Origin: Ruminiclostridium cellobioparum DSM 1351 = ATCC 15832
Lineage (GTDB): Bacteria > Bacillota > Clostridia > Acetivibrionales > DSM-1351
Reading direction: 5' to 3'
Length of the DNA: 64,000 bases
Assembly (NCBI RefSeq): GCF_000621505.1
Contig: NZ_JHYD01000009.1
Span: forward strand, 62,001-126,000
Made by a program: the position numbers and the translations under genes. The notes under the pieces are model-generated. The model saw only the letters and a list, made by a program, of their open reading frames with translations. It was not told the origin of the DNA and searched no databases. Below are positions 10,110 to 18,255 of this stretch, one piece after another (the first letter of the stretch is position 1; the number at the start of each line of letters is the position of its first letter).

Positions 10110-10138
10110 ATAGTAACATGTGGTTAAAAGTCTGTCAA
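10110..10138 (-). promoter_or_regulatory. Sigma-A promoter of the cysPTWA operon
   Basis: On the minus strand, TTGACA (10133-10138) and TACTAT (10110-10115) are separated by 17 bases. An ATAAGAATGATATGAAT segment follows directly downstream and looks like an operator. The leader to the cysP start is about 200 bases, AT-rich, with no further gene in it. Confidence 0.65.
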
Positions 10139-10175
10139 TAGTTTATTGAATTATTTCACTAAAGCAAAAATCAGA

Positions 10176-11501
10176 TCAGGCAACATCCTCGGATTTGTTT
10201 GAAAAGGCATTACCGAACGCATTTTCCAGATCTCTTATCAAATCATTCGGGTCCTCAATTCCGATGGACAGTCTGATGGTTTCGGGAGGAATTTTTGCAA
10301 ATCTTTGCTCCTCGGGTGTCAGTTCTCCATGAGTGGTTTTAGGTGAATTAATTATCAGTGATCTCGCATCCCCCACATTAGCGTGATAACTGAAAATCGT
10401 CGCAGAATCTATAAAGGTTTTTATCTGTTCCTCGGAAGCCTTCAGGCCAAATGTGAATATTGATCCTGCCCCCTTTGGAAGGTACTTTTTTGCCAGACTC
10501 TTATATTTGCTGCCTTTTGCAGCAGGGTGGTTTATCCACGCTACTTCTTCCCTTGTCTCAAGAAATCTGATTATCTTTTCAGCATTTGAAACCTGCTTCT
10601 GTACCCTTTCCGACAGTGTTTCGAGTCCCAACAGGGCCAGATATGCATCAAAAGGCCCAAGGGCTGCTCCAAAATAGGCCAGGTAATTTATTCTCACTCT
10701 GGTAGTAAAGGCTGCCGTGCCAAAAGCCTCCAGAAAGCTTCTTTCATTTCCGTTTGAATCCCTAAACAGGTAAACAGGTGCGGTAAACTGAGGAAACTTC
10801 CCGTTGGCCCAGTTGAATTTCCCGCTTTCCAGAATCAATCCGGCTATGGCATTGCCATGCCCGTTAAGTGCCTTTGTGGCAGAATAAACTACTATATCCG
10901 CTCCATATTTAATGGGGTTCAGCAGATAGGGTGTTGCAAAGGTATTGTCTACAATTAGAGGAATATCATTTTCATGTGCTATAGCGGCAAGGGCTTCAAT
11001 ATCTGCAATTGCCGCATTGGGGTTGCTTATTGTTTCAACAAACAGGGCTTTTGTGTCGGGTTTTATTTTACTGCGCCATTCCTCCAGATGGTCAATATCA
11101 CTTACCTGGTCGATTTCAATGTTGAAATTGGGATAGATCTTCTTGAAGCTGTCGAAGGTACCCCCGTATACCTGTGCCGTAGTCAGTATTCTTCCTCCGC
11201 CCTCAGCTACATTAAACAGTGAATAGGTAACTGCGGCCATGCCGGACCCTACGGCTATTGCCGCCGATGCGCCGTCCAGCGCTGCAATCCTTTTTTCCAG
11301 GACGTCAACAGTAGGGTTGCCTACACGTGTATAGAGATATCCGAACTCTGAAAAGCTGAACAGCCTTCCTGCCCTGTCGGTATCTCCCAGATCAAAGGAA
11401 GCTGTCTGGTATACCGGAACTGCTACCGAATAATTATGTTCCTTTGGATCATAGCCCGCTCTCACCTTTAAGGTATCAAAACTCAAATCTGAAATTTCCA
11501 T
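10176..11501 (-). CDS. metY: O-acetylhomoserine sulfhydrylase MetY
   Basis: A 441-residue PLP enzyme of the Cys/Met metabolism family, at the length typical of MetY (longer than MetB). The PLP-lysine motif is YSATKALNGHGNAIAG, and the MetY insertion FPQFTAPVYLFRD is present. It condenses O-acetylhomoserine with sulfide to homocysteine, or with methanethiol to methionine. The second reaction is how organisms with methylthio-alkane reductase recover the released thiol, so this gene could take the product of the nitrogenase-like enzymes. It is preceded by a leader of about 500 bases with a terminator hairpin right before its ribosome site. Confidence 0.94.
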   Translation of the reverse strand: MEISDLSFDTLKVRAGYDPKEHNYSVAVPVYQTASFDLGDTDRAGRLFSFSEFGYLYTRVGNPTVDVLEKRIAALDGASAAIAVGSGMAAVTYSLFNVAEGGGRILTTAQVYGGTFDSFKKIYPNFNIEIDQVSDIDHLEEWRSKIKPDTKALFVETISNPNAAIADIEALAAIAHENDIPLIVDNTFATPYLLNPIKYGADIVVYSATKALNGHGNAIAGLILESGKFNWANGKFPQFTAPVYLFRDSNGNERSFLEAFGTAAFTTRVRINYLAYFGAALGPFDAYLALLGLETLSERVQKQVSNAEKIIRFLETREEVAWINHPAAKGSKYKSLAKKYLPKGAGSIFTFGLKASEEQIKTFIDSATIFSYHANVGDARSLIINSPKTTHGELTPEEQRFAKIPPETIRLSIGIEDPNDLIRDLENAFGNAFSNKSEDVA

Positions 11502-11523
11502 ACATACACCTCTTTCATTTTTT

Positions 11524-11558
11524 ATAAAAAATAGAGACTGTAAATAAATACAGTCTCT
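11524..11558 (-). terminator. Terminator-like hairpin in the metY leader
   Basis: Arms AGAGACTGTA and TACAGTCTCT (11533-11558) enclose a six-base loop. On the minus strand a run of T follows, directly before the metY ribosome site. No promoter fits between the hairpin and the gene, so metY is either reached by read-through or controlled by attenuation. Confidence 0.65.
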
Positions 11559-11650
11559 GGCTTTCCAGTCGACATTTATTTTTTTATTAATTTAAAGCGT
11601 TGTCTGGTTTGTTGATCAACTTTGCATAAAAATTGTTTCGAATTATACTT

Positions 11651-11909
11651 GTACTTCCGCACTAACTTCAATCAATGAAGGCACACAAAGCGCTTACTTG
11701 AAATAGTAAGGTTCACAACAAGTATTTTCTTGCCGTCGCAGCGACTCGACCATCCGGGCCTCGCGTGCTGCTCCGCTTGACTAGAATGAATTTCATGATA
11801 GTCAAGCTGGGACCTCCTGTCACTTTGCCGGCTAAAATACTTGTTTTTCACCTACAAATTTCAGTAAGCACTTTTACCGTGCTCTTCATTGCTTGAAGTT
11901 GTACTCGCG
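11651..11909 (-). ncRNA. Long palindromic element, copy 1 (candidate structured RNA)
   Basis: Two arms of about 75 bases (11832-11909 and 11651-11728) are inverted repeats of each other. Between them lie smaller hairpins, including TTGACTA and TAGTCAA at 11777-11804 and a stem with loop AGGAG. Copies at 44324-44556 and 47913-48145 share the plan but differ in stem sequence in a paired way. The element reads in the direction of mccA and metY and lies in the leader between them. An RNA role is inference; a transposon-derived palindrome is the alternative. Confidence 0.6.
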
Positions 11910-11978
11910 TACCGGTATAATCAGCATAACGCTTTTAACTGCAAAGCTGAGAGTCGGTTAAACCAGCACAACTCATTA

Positions 11979-12003
11979 AAATTCCTATTGATAAATTCCT
12001 ATT
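11979..12003 (-). promoter_or_regulatory. Tandem AAATTCCTATT boxes upstream of metY
   Basis: The 11-base plus-strand word AAATTCCTATT occurs at 11979-11989 and again at 11993-12003. It also occurs at 22559-22569 before the DUF2292-nifB operon, and its core ATTCCTATT recurs before cysK. Read on the minus strand it is AATAGGAATTT, which recalls CymR-type operators of sulfur genes in Firmicutes (inference). Confidence 0.45.
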
Positions 12004-12040
12004 AAAATAAAATCATTTTTTTGCCGGAGACTATTTATAT

Positions 12041-12949
12041 CTAAAAAATATTCTTGCTTATATACCGGTCACCCCTGTCGGGAAAAATCACCACTATGCT
12101 GGCATTCTCAACCCGCTGGGAGATAACTCTGGCTGCATACAGTGCTGCTCCGGAGGAGGTTCCGACCAGCAGTCCCTCTTTTTGGGCCACCTGCCTGACC
12201 TCCTGTAGAGCCTGTGAATCATTGACCTTTATTACTTCATCTATCAATGTATTGTCCATGGTTTCAGGCATAAAGGTATTCCCTATCCCCTCTATACTGT
12301 AACACCCCGGCAGGCCTCCGCCCATGGTGGAACCCACAGGATCGGCCAGCACACCTTTTACATTGCCGTTTCTCTCTTTTATATATTTCAAAACACCTGA
12401 AATAGTTCCGCCACTGCCTGCTCCTGATACTATATAATCTATTTTTCCATCCAGATCCCTGTATATTTCCGGGCCGGTGGTATAATAATGGATTCTGGGA
12501 TTAGCCTGGTTGGTGAACTGGCTCAGACACACAGAGTTTTCAACGGTCTCAAGCAGTTCCTGAACCTTTTCAAAAGCCCCGCTCATCCCCTTTTCAAGCG
12601 GGGTCTGTACGATTTCAGCCCCAAGAGCCTTCATAATGGTCAGTTTTTCCTGAGAAAATTTCTCAGGAACGGCAAATATGATTCTATAACCTTTGTTTAA
12701 TGCAGCCAGAGCTATACCTATACCGGCATTTCCGGCAGTGGCCTCAAGAATTGTGGAGCCTTCCTTCAGTATTCCATTTTTCTCGGCATCCTCGATCAAT
12801 GCCGTCCCCATCCTGTCCTTTACACTTCCCCCGGGATTGAACAGTTCCAGCTTTGCAAAAACTTTTACCGATTCCTTTATTCCCATATTGTTCAGTCTTA
12901 GAACAGGGGTATTTCCAATAAGCTCGCGAATGTCATTGTAATATTTCAT
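12041..12949 (-). CDS. mccA: Cysteine synthase-family enzyme, likely MccA (cystathionine beta-synthase, O-acetylserine type)
   Basis: A 302-residue fold type II PLP enzyme. It has IGNTPVLRL, the PLP-lysine motif NPGGSVKDRMG, and the phosphate-cup GSGGTISG. ATAGNAGIGIALAA and VPEKFSQEKL match MccA/YrhA better than CysK. MccA joins O-acetylserine and homocysteine to cystathionine, the first step of reverse transsulfuration. It is the last gene of the nitrogenase-like operon, directly after mccB. The canonical CysK is encoded at 25.8 kb, which supports a different role for this one. Confidence 0.85.
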   Translation of the reverse strand: MKYYNDIRELIGNTPVLRLNNMGIKESVKVFAKLELFNPGGSVKDRMGTALIEDAEKNGILKEGSTILEATAGNAGIGIALAALNKGYRIIFAVPEKFSQEKLTIMKALGAEIVQTPLEKGMSGAFEKVQELLETVENSVCLSQFTNQANPRIHYYTTGPEIYRDLDGKIDYIVSGAGSGGTISGVLKYIKERNGNVKGVLADPVGSTMGGGLPGCYSIEGIGNTFMPETMDNTLIDEVIKVNDSQALQEVRQVAQKEGLLVGTSSGAALYAARVISQRVENASIVVIFPDRGDRYISKNIF

Positions 12950-13001
12950 ATGGACCTCCTTTTATGCTTTAACAAGTTGATAGTTATAACAGATGCTCCT
13001 A

Positions 13002-14186
13002 TTATTTTCGTTTCGCCTTGTTAAAAGCATTACCGAGGTCATTTATTATGGCTTCCTTATCTTCAATACCAACCGACAGACGAATCAAATTGTCGACAAT
13101 CCCTACCTTCTGTCTGATTTCGTACGGGATGGAGGCATGGGTCATGCTTGCGGGATGACTTACAAGTGATTCAACTCCTCCCAGGCTCTCTCCGAGAGTA
13201 ATCAGACTGACATTCTTAAAAAACAGCTTTATATCATAGTCTTCGGATAAAACGAAAGAGATCATTGCTCCCGGGCCGTATGCCTGTTTTTTGTGTATTT
13301 CATAGCCTTCCGAAGCCTCAAGCCCCGGATAATATACTTTTGTTACACCTTCATGATTTTTAAGAAAATCCACAACATGCCTGGAATTTTCAATGTGTCT
13401 GTCCAATCTCACTGCCAGTGTTTTTATTCCTCTCAGCAGCAGCCAGGAATCAAAGGGCGGCAATACTCCGCCGGTTGCATTTTGAAGGAATTTAAGACGT
13501 GCAGCGGTCTCACTGTCCTTGACAACCACAAGACCGGCAATTACATCACTGTGCCCTCCCAGATATTTGGTCGCACTGTGGATTACAATATCTGCTCCAA
13601 ACTCCAGGGGCCTTTGCAGATACGGAGTCATAAAGGTATTGTCAACAATGGTGAGCGCCCCGTTTTTTCGGGCAATCCCGGCTACCTTCCCGATATCGGT
13701 TATTGTCAGCAAAGGATTTGCCGGACTTTCCACGATCACTGCTGCAACTCCCGGAACCACTTTGCTCTCCACCTCGTCAATGTTTGAAGTATCGGCAATT
13801 TCATATTCCAGGCCGAAGTTTTTAAAAACCTTGTCCAAAACCCTGAAGGTGCCCCCATATACATTATTTGAAATGATAACCCTATCACCGCTTTTCAGCA
13901 AAAGCAGCACAGCTGTAATTGCTGCCATTCCCGAGGCAAAGGCAAAGCCGGCTTCTCCTCCCTCAAGCTGGTTGATAAGTGCTTCAAGTGCTTCCCTTGT
14001 GGGATTACCCGTTCTCGAATATTCATATCCCTTATGCTGTCCCAGTTCAATCTGCCTGTAGGTGGAGGTCTGATAAATGGGCACACTTACTGCGCCCGTC
14101 CTTTCATCCCCGTCTATTCCCCCGTGTATTAACAAAGTGTTAAAATTGCTTTGCATGTGTGATTCAGTTAACATTTCACTTTCCAT
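13002..14186 (-). CDS. mccB: Cystathionine gamma-lyase/synthase family protein, likely MccB
   Basis: A 394-residue PLP enzyme with YSRTGNPTR, ASGMAAI, the PLP-lysine motif HSATKYLGGHSDVIAG, and a C-terminal SLGGVESLVSHPASMTH, all standard for the MetB/MetC/MccB group. It starts five bases after the NifX-like gene and is followed by mccA. The mccA-mccB pairing argues for cystathionine gamma-lyase (cystathionine to cysteine), completing homocysteine-to-cysteine conversion. A MetB role in the forward direction cannot be excluded from sequence. Confidence 0.85.
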   Translation of the reverse strand: MESEMLTESHMQSNFNTLLIHGGIDGDERTGAVSVPIYQTSTYRQIELGQHKGYEYSRTGNPTREALEALINQLEGGEAGFAFASGMAAITAVLLLLKSGDRVIISNNVYGGTFRVLDKVFKNFGLEYEIADTSNIDEVESKVVPGVAAVIVESPANPLLTITDIGKVAGIARKNGALTIVDNTFMTPYLQRPLEFGADIVIHSATKYLGGHSDVIAGLVVVKDSETAARLKFLQNATGGVLPPFDSWLLLRGIKTLAVRLDRHIENSRHVVDFLKNHEGVTKVYYPGLEASEGYEIHKKQAYGPGAMISFVLSEDYDIKLFFKNVSLITLGESLGGVESLVSHPASMTHASIPYEIRQKVGIVDNLIRLSVGIEDKEAIINDLGNAFNKAKRK

Positions 14187-14191
14187 ATGTT

Positions 14192-14524
14192 TTAGCCCTC
14201 CCTCAAAATATTTTTTTCAACAAATCTTTGCAAAACTTCAGAAACAGGATATGGTGCTTCAAAAACTCTGAAACCTCTTTTGTTGACAAAAGACAGTGCT
14301 CCCATACCTATCCGGCCTACTATTATTGACCGGCAATCTTCAATAAGCCTTAAAGTTCCTGCAAATACATCTTCATCATGCTTATTGGCAGCCCCCTGCC
14401 TTCTGTTCTCAATATATTCAAAACCATCCTCATTTATATCATATATATAAAAACTGAATGCCCTTGCAAAGTGAAGGTCGATATTTACACCGTCACTGCT
14501 TGCCACCGCAACTCTTTGACCCAT
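14192..14524 (-). CDS. NifX/NafY-like dinitrogenase cofactor-binding protein (second copy)
   Basis: A 110-residue single-domain protein starting RVAVASSDGVNIDLHFARAF, the same fold and opening as the 118-residue paralogue at 20.8 kb. Such proteins carry iron-sulfur cofactor precursors in nitrogenase assembly. It stands between MetQ and MccB in the long operon, an unexpected place unless the whole operon serves the nitrogenase-like enzyme. Compared with its paralogue it lacks the VPPCSSG segment and has shorter loops. Confidence 0.85.
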   Translation of the reverse strand: MGQRVAVASSDGVNIDLHFARAFSFYIYDINEDGFEYIENRRQGAANKHDEDVFAGTLRLIEDCRSIIVGRIGMGALSFVNKRGFRVFEAPYPVSEVLQRFVEKNILREG

Positions 14525-14542
14525 TTAACTACCTATGCCTTC

Positions 14543-15388
14543 CTAAAACGCCGGTATTACTGCGCCCTTATATTTTTCCTCTATGAACTTGCGGACCTCT
14601 TCTGTTGTTAATGCATTTTTTAATGCTTCTATAGCAGGCTCATTGACTCTGCTGCTTTTGGTAACAAGTATATTTGCATAGGGAGAATCCTTGCCCTCTC
14701 TGAATAGGGCAGAGTTTGCATCAATGCCGGCTTCAAGTATTTTATTGGTATTGGTTATGTAGCCGTCGAAATCATCCTTCAATCTTATCAGTTGAGCCGA
14801 ATCAATTTCCTTGATTTCGATTTTCTTTGTGTACTCTGCTATGTCCTTTACCGTGGCCGAATGCTCCGGCAAATCGCTCTTTAATTTGATGAAACCGTTT
14901 GTTTCAAGTATTTTCAGTGCCCTGTACTCATTTGTCACATCGTTTGGTATACCTATTACGGCACCCTCCGGAATTTCTTCCTTTGTTTTATATTTTACAG
15001 AGTAGAGACCAATTGGCTCAACATGTATATTTCCTGCATTTGCCAGATCATAACCCTTTTCTTTTTTTAACGAATCAAGGTAGGGCTGATGCTGGAAATA
15101 ATTAACATCAAATTCTCCATTATCGGTATCTTCATTGCCGTGGTCATTCTGTAAAATTGTGATTTCAAGATTCACTCCCTGTTCGGCAAGCTTGGGTTTC
15201 ACAAAGTTCAGCAGTTCGGAATGGGGTACCTGGTCGGCCAGTACTTTCAGGGTAACCGGATTGGCCTTTGACAGGGTCTGCCCGGCGGCAGCACTTCGGC
15301 CGGCCGCAGTATCCGACTTTCCGCAGCCTGAAACCACCATTAAAATTGATATAACGCCTATGACAACTGATAATAATTTCTTTTTCAT
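14543..15388 (-). CDS. metQ: MetQ-family substrate-binding lipoprotein
   Basis: A 281-residue NlpA/MetQ lipoprotein. The signal peptide ends at lipobox VSGC near residue 22. The mature protein has VTLKVLADQVPHSELLNF, DVNYFQHQPYLDS, and GVIGIPND-type loops (EGAVIGIPNDVTNEYRAL) typical of methionine binding proteins. It works with MetI and MetN. Because it is embedded between the reductase genes and mccAB, the ligand could be methionine or another methylthio compound; this is inference. Confidence 0.93.
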   Translation of the reverse strand: MKKKLLSVVIGVISILMVVSGCGKSDTAAGRSAAAGQTLSKANPVTLKVLADQVPHSELLNFVKPKLAEQGVNLEITILQNDHGNEDTDNGEFDVNYFQHQPYLDSLKKEKGYDLANAGNIHVEPIGLYSVKYKTKEEIPEGAVIGIPNDVTNEYRALKILETNGFIKLKSDLPEHSATVKDIAEYTKKIEIKEIDSAQLIRLKDDFDGYITNTNKILEAGIDANSALFREGKDSPYANILVTKSSRVNEPAIEALKNALTTEEVRKFIEEKYKGAVIPAF

Positions 15389-15431
15389 ATAATCCGTCCT
15401 TTCGTTTTGTATAAATTGTTTTAACTTAACT

Positions 15432-16142
15432 TTACATCAGAAATCTTTTCTTTATGATATGTTTTGAAAGTGCATCCCCAAGAAACTGAACAAGCTGAAC
15501 AATTATTATTAGCACCAGCACCGCAGCTATAAGTATATCTGTCTTGAACCTGGAATAGCCGAACCTCACTGCCACATCTCCCAGACCGCCTGCTCCGAAG
15601 GAGCCTGCCAGAGCAGTTGTGGCAATTATGGCGATAATTGCCACAGTGAAAGCTCTGATCAGTGAAGGTAATGCCTCGGGTATTAGGACTTTGGTTATTA
15701 TATAAAAGTTCGGAGTGCCCATAGCTTTGGCAGCTTCTATTTTGCCTTTTGCAACCTCCAGTATGCTGCTTTCCACAAGCCTCCCGAACATGGGAACACA
15801 GCTTGCGACCAAAGCCAGTATACATGCTTCGGGCCCATAGGCTCTGCCGATAAAAAATCTGGAAAGCGGCAGTGTAAGTATTATAAGTATCATGGAGGGA
15901 AGTGATCTCAGTACATTGACAATGGCTCCCAGCACCCTGTTGAATATTGGGAGGGGATGTATTCCCTGCTTATCCGTAACAACGAGGACTATTCCCAGAA
16001 TAACACCCAGGAGGAGGGTAAAAACGGTAGTCAGGACTGTCATATACAGTGTGTCTTTTATAGCAGGTGCTACGATCTGCCATACATCTTTTCCGAATGC
16101 ACTTCTGATAACTTCAAAAATACTGCTGTTATTCAGATTCAT
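15432..16142 (-). CDS. metI: Methionine-type ABC transporter permease MetI
   Basis: A 236-residue permease with five to six hydrophobic spans and the EAA loop EAAKAMGTPNFYIITKVLIPE. The C-terminal GGLGDVAVRFGYSRF is typical of MetI. Its ATG overlaps the metN stop (ATGA), showing translational coupling. It is slightly longer than the usual 217-225 residues at the N-terminus (NNSSIFEVIRSAF). Confidence 0.93.
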   Translation of the reverse strand: MNLNNSSIFEVIRSAFGKDVWQIVAPAIKDTLYMTVLTTVFTLLLGVILGIVLVVTDKQGIHPLPIFNRVLGAIVNVLRSLPSMILIILTLPLSRFFIGRAYGPEACILALVASCVPMFGRLVESSILEVAKGKIEAAKAMGTPNFYIITKVLIPEALPSLIRAFTVAIIAIIATTALAGSFGAGGLGDVAVRFGYSRFKTDILIAAVLVLIIIVQLVQFLGDALSKHIIKKRFLM

Positions 16143-16930
16143 ATATACTCACCCTCCTTTACCCACTGGTTTGCGGCAAATTCCGCATTTATTTTGACAA
16201 ACAGCTTTGCCGTGTCACTTCTGGGATTTTGAAATATGTCCCGGACAGCTCCCTGTTCGACTATAACTCCGCTTTCCAGTACAGCCATATTGTTGCAGGA
16301 ATATTTTATAACCTCCAGTTCATGGGTTATCAAAATTATGGTGAGACCCAGCTTTCTGTTTATATCCTTCAGGAGATCAAGCACCGAAAGAGTTGTCTGG
16401 GGGTCAAGGGCCGAGGTTGCTTCATCGCTCAGCAGTACATCCGGATTGTTGGCAAGAGCCCTGGCAATTCCCACTCTCTGCTTCTGTCCCCCGCTCAGCT
16501 GTCCTATTTGGCAGTTTATTTTGTCACTTAGTTCCACAAGCTCCAGAATTTCCTCTACCCTGTTTCTGATATGCCTTTTATCACAGCCGGCAATTTCAAG
16601 CGGGTAGGCTACATTTCCGAAAACAGTCCGGGAATCAAAGAGATTGAAGTGCTGAAAGATCATTCCGATTTTTTGGCGGTGATGATTCAGCTCTTTCTTT
16701 GACAGTGCCGTAATTTCATGCTCTCCAATCCTTATCCTGCCGCAATCGGGTTTTTCAAGCCGGTTCAGACATCTTATAAGCGTTGACTTTCCGGCTCCGC
16801 TGAAACCCACAATTCCAAAAATATCGCCTTGCTCAAGCTCAAGATTGATACCTTTTAATACTTCTACATTTCCATCCGCATTTTTAAACGTCTTATACAA
16901 ATCTTCTATTGATATGAAACTGATCCCCAT
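16139..16930 (-). CDS. metN: Methionine-type ABC transporter ATP-binding protein MetN, without NIL domain
   Basis: A 263-residue ABC ATPase with FSGAGKST, LSGGQKQRVGIARALA, VLLSDEATSALDPQTT and a switch ITHELEVI. Usual MetN proteins have about 340 residues with a C-terminal NIL/ACT domain that binds methionine and shuts the importer off (transinhibition). That domain is absent here: the protein ends shortly after AKLFVKINAEFA. It starts nine bases after the NifK-like gene, so importer and reductase are co-transcribed. Confidence 0.92.
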   Translation of the reverse strand: MGISFISIEDLYKTFKNADGNVEVLKGINLELEQGDIFGIVGFSGAGKSTLIRCLNRLEKPDCGRIRIGEHEITALSKKELNHHRQKIGMIFQHFNLFDSRTVFGNVAYPLEIAGCDKRHIRNRVEEILELVELSDKINCQIGQLSGGQKQRVGIARALANNPDVLLSDEATSALDPQTTLSVLDLLKDINRKLGLTIILITHELEVIKYSCNNMAVLESGVIVEQGAVRDIFQNPRSDTAKLFVKINAEFAANQWVKEGEYI

Positions 16931-16938
16931 GCTAACCT

Positions 16939-18255
16939 CTATCTGTACGTATTCAGCACTCTGTCATATATATCTTCAATTGTTCTCAAACCGCCATTAT
17001 ACCCTGCATACCCACAGTTAAGCACCAGCCTGTAGGTTACGGGGGCACTGATTATAAGCAGGTCGGCCTTGATATCGCTGGCGAGATCTCTTTCCCAGCC
17101 GCTTCCCAGTATAATGGCCCTGTTTTTCTGGGGCTCTTCCCTGATTTCCTGCTGTATGGCCCCGCCGTCTATGGAAAACGCCACTTCGGCGGATCTTAAA
17201 TCCGAAATCCCCGCAAACAGCTTTTTTATTTCCTCCCTGAATTCCTCAGGTGTATCGTCTATCACATATTGTTTTGCCGGAATAATACCAAGTTCATTTA
17301 AAAGAAATTTTGAGAAACCTATGGAATAGGCAGCATCCAATATGGTATAAAACCTTCTGGGTATGCCATATCTGAATTCAAGCATGAAATCGGCGGTTCT
17401 CTCAATAAAGGAATAATATTTCTCCTCTTCCTTTTGAATAAAGGCTTCAACTTTTTTGCTGTCCAGCTTCCCAAAGCCGGCGACCTGTTTTAAAAATCTG
17501 GTTGTCTCTATTCCGCCTATGGGAAGATATGGGAAATGTACATACGGCGTTCGGTATTTTTCCTGGAGATGCTTTACTATTCCAAGCCCGGTCCAGGTGT
17601 TGATTAATATATTGAACTCGGCATCGGGAATGGTTTTCCATTCCTCCACACCCCCCGATCCATTTCCGAAAAGTATGTTTACCTTCAAGCCTATTCCCTC
17701 AAGAATACGCTTGATCTCTTCCAGATTTCCGTTCCAGTAGGGATCCTGGTAAGGAACGGTGGCAAATACATTTACAAGACCTTTTTGAATATTTCCGCCC
17801 TTGTTGTGAACGTCGACATATTGGTCTATGATGGCATTTACAACTGACTCGTGGCTGACATAATTATTGCTTTTGAAGCCGCCGGTCTCAGCATAGACAA
17901 TGGGTCTGCCCTGGGCCTGGTACTCACCTGTGACCCTGCCCACATCATCCCCTACTATATCTGAGGTACAGCCTGTGAGTATAACATACAGATCGGCATC
18001 TATGACCTTGAAAGCACCGTCAACTACATTCCTGAGCCTTCCTTCACCACCGTACACCACCTCGGCTTCGCCGGCGTTTGTGCAGGGAATGGTATTCCCT
18101 CCCGCATAGCCCTCTCCCTGGCCGATAAGGCTGCTTACCTTGGAACTGCAGCCGGGGCCTGCATGCAATATGGGTACCCCTCTTTTTATGGCAACAACGG
18201 TTTGTTGCGCTCCTATGGCACAGGAATATCTGGGCTGCTCAATAAACTTCAACAT
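16939..18255 (-). CDS. Nitrogenase component 1-like beta subunit (K1, MarK-like)
   Basis: A 438-residue NifK-type protein. I place the start at 18255 (MLKFIEQPRYSC): GGAGG lies eight bases upstream, inside the end of the D1 gene, with a 17-base overlap. The three P-cluster cysteines of NifK are matched: C in RYSCAIGAQ, C in HAGPGCSSK, and C in LTGCTSDIVGDD. This sequence does not look like NifN, which lacks some of these. The C-terminal VTYRLVLNCGYAGYNGGLRT matches the NifK tail region. With D1 it should form the heterotetramer that receives electrons from the NifH-like protein. Its place before metNIQ and mccBA points to C-S bond reduction as in methylthio-alkane reductase. Confidence 0.88.
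   Translation of the reverse strand: MLKFIEQPRYSCAIGAQQTVVAIKRGVPILHAGPGCSSKVSSLIGQGEGYAGGNTIPCTNAGEAEVVYGGEGRLRNVVDGAFKVIDADLYVILTGCTSDIVGDDVGRVTGEYQAQGRPIVYAETGGFKSNNYVSHESVVNAIIDQYVDVHNKGGNIQKGLVNVFATVPYQDPYWNGNLEEIKRILEGIGLKVNILFGNGSGGVEEWKTIPDAEFNILINTWTGLGIVKHLQEKYRTPYVHFPYLPIGGIETTRFLKQVAGFGKLDSKKVEAFIQKEEEKYYSFIERTADFMLEFRYGIPRRFYTILDAAYSIGFSKFLLNELGIIPAKQYVIDDTPEEFREEIKKLFAGISDLRSAEVAFSIDGGAIQQEIREEPQKNRAIILGSGWERDLASDIKADLLIISAPVTYRLVLNCGYAGYNGGLRTIEDIYDRVLNTYR

Noticed and set aside
11502-12040. SAM-I riboswitch or T-box leader for metY
   Set aside because: Neither the GGCAACC-type core nor the T-box GGTGGNACCGCG motif was found on the minus strand.
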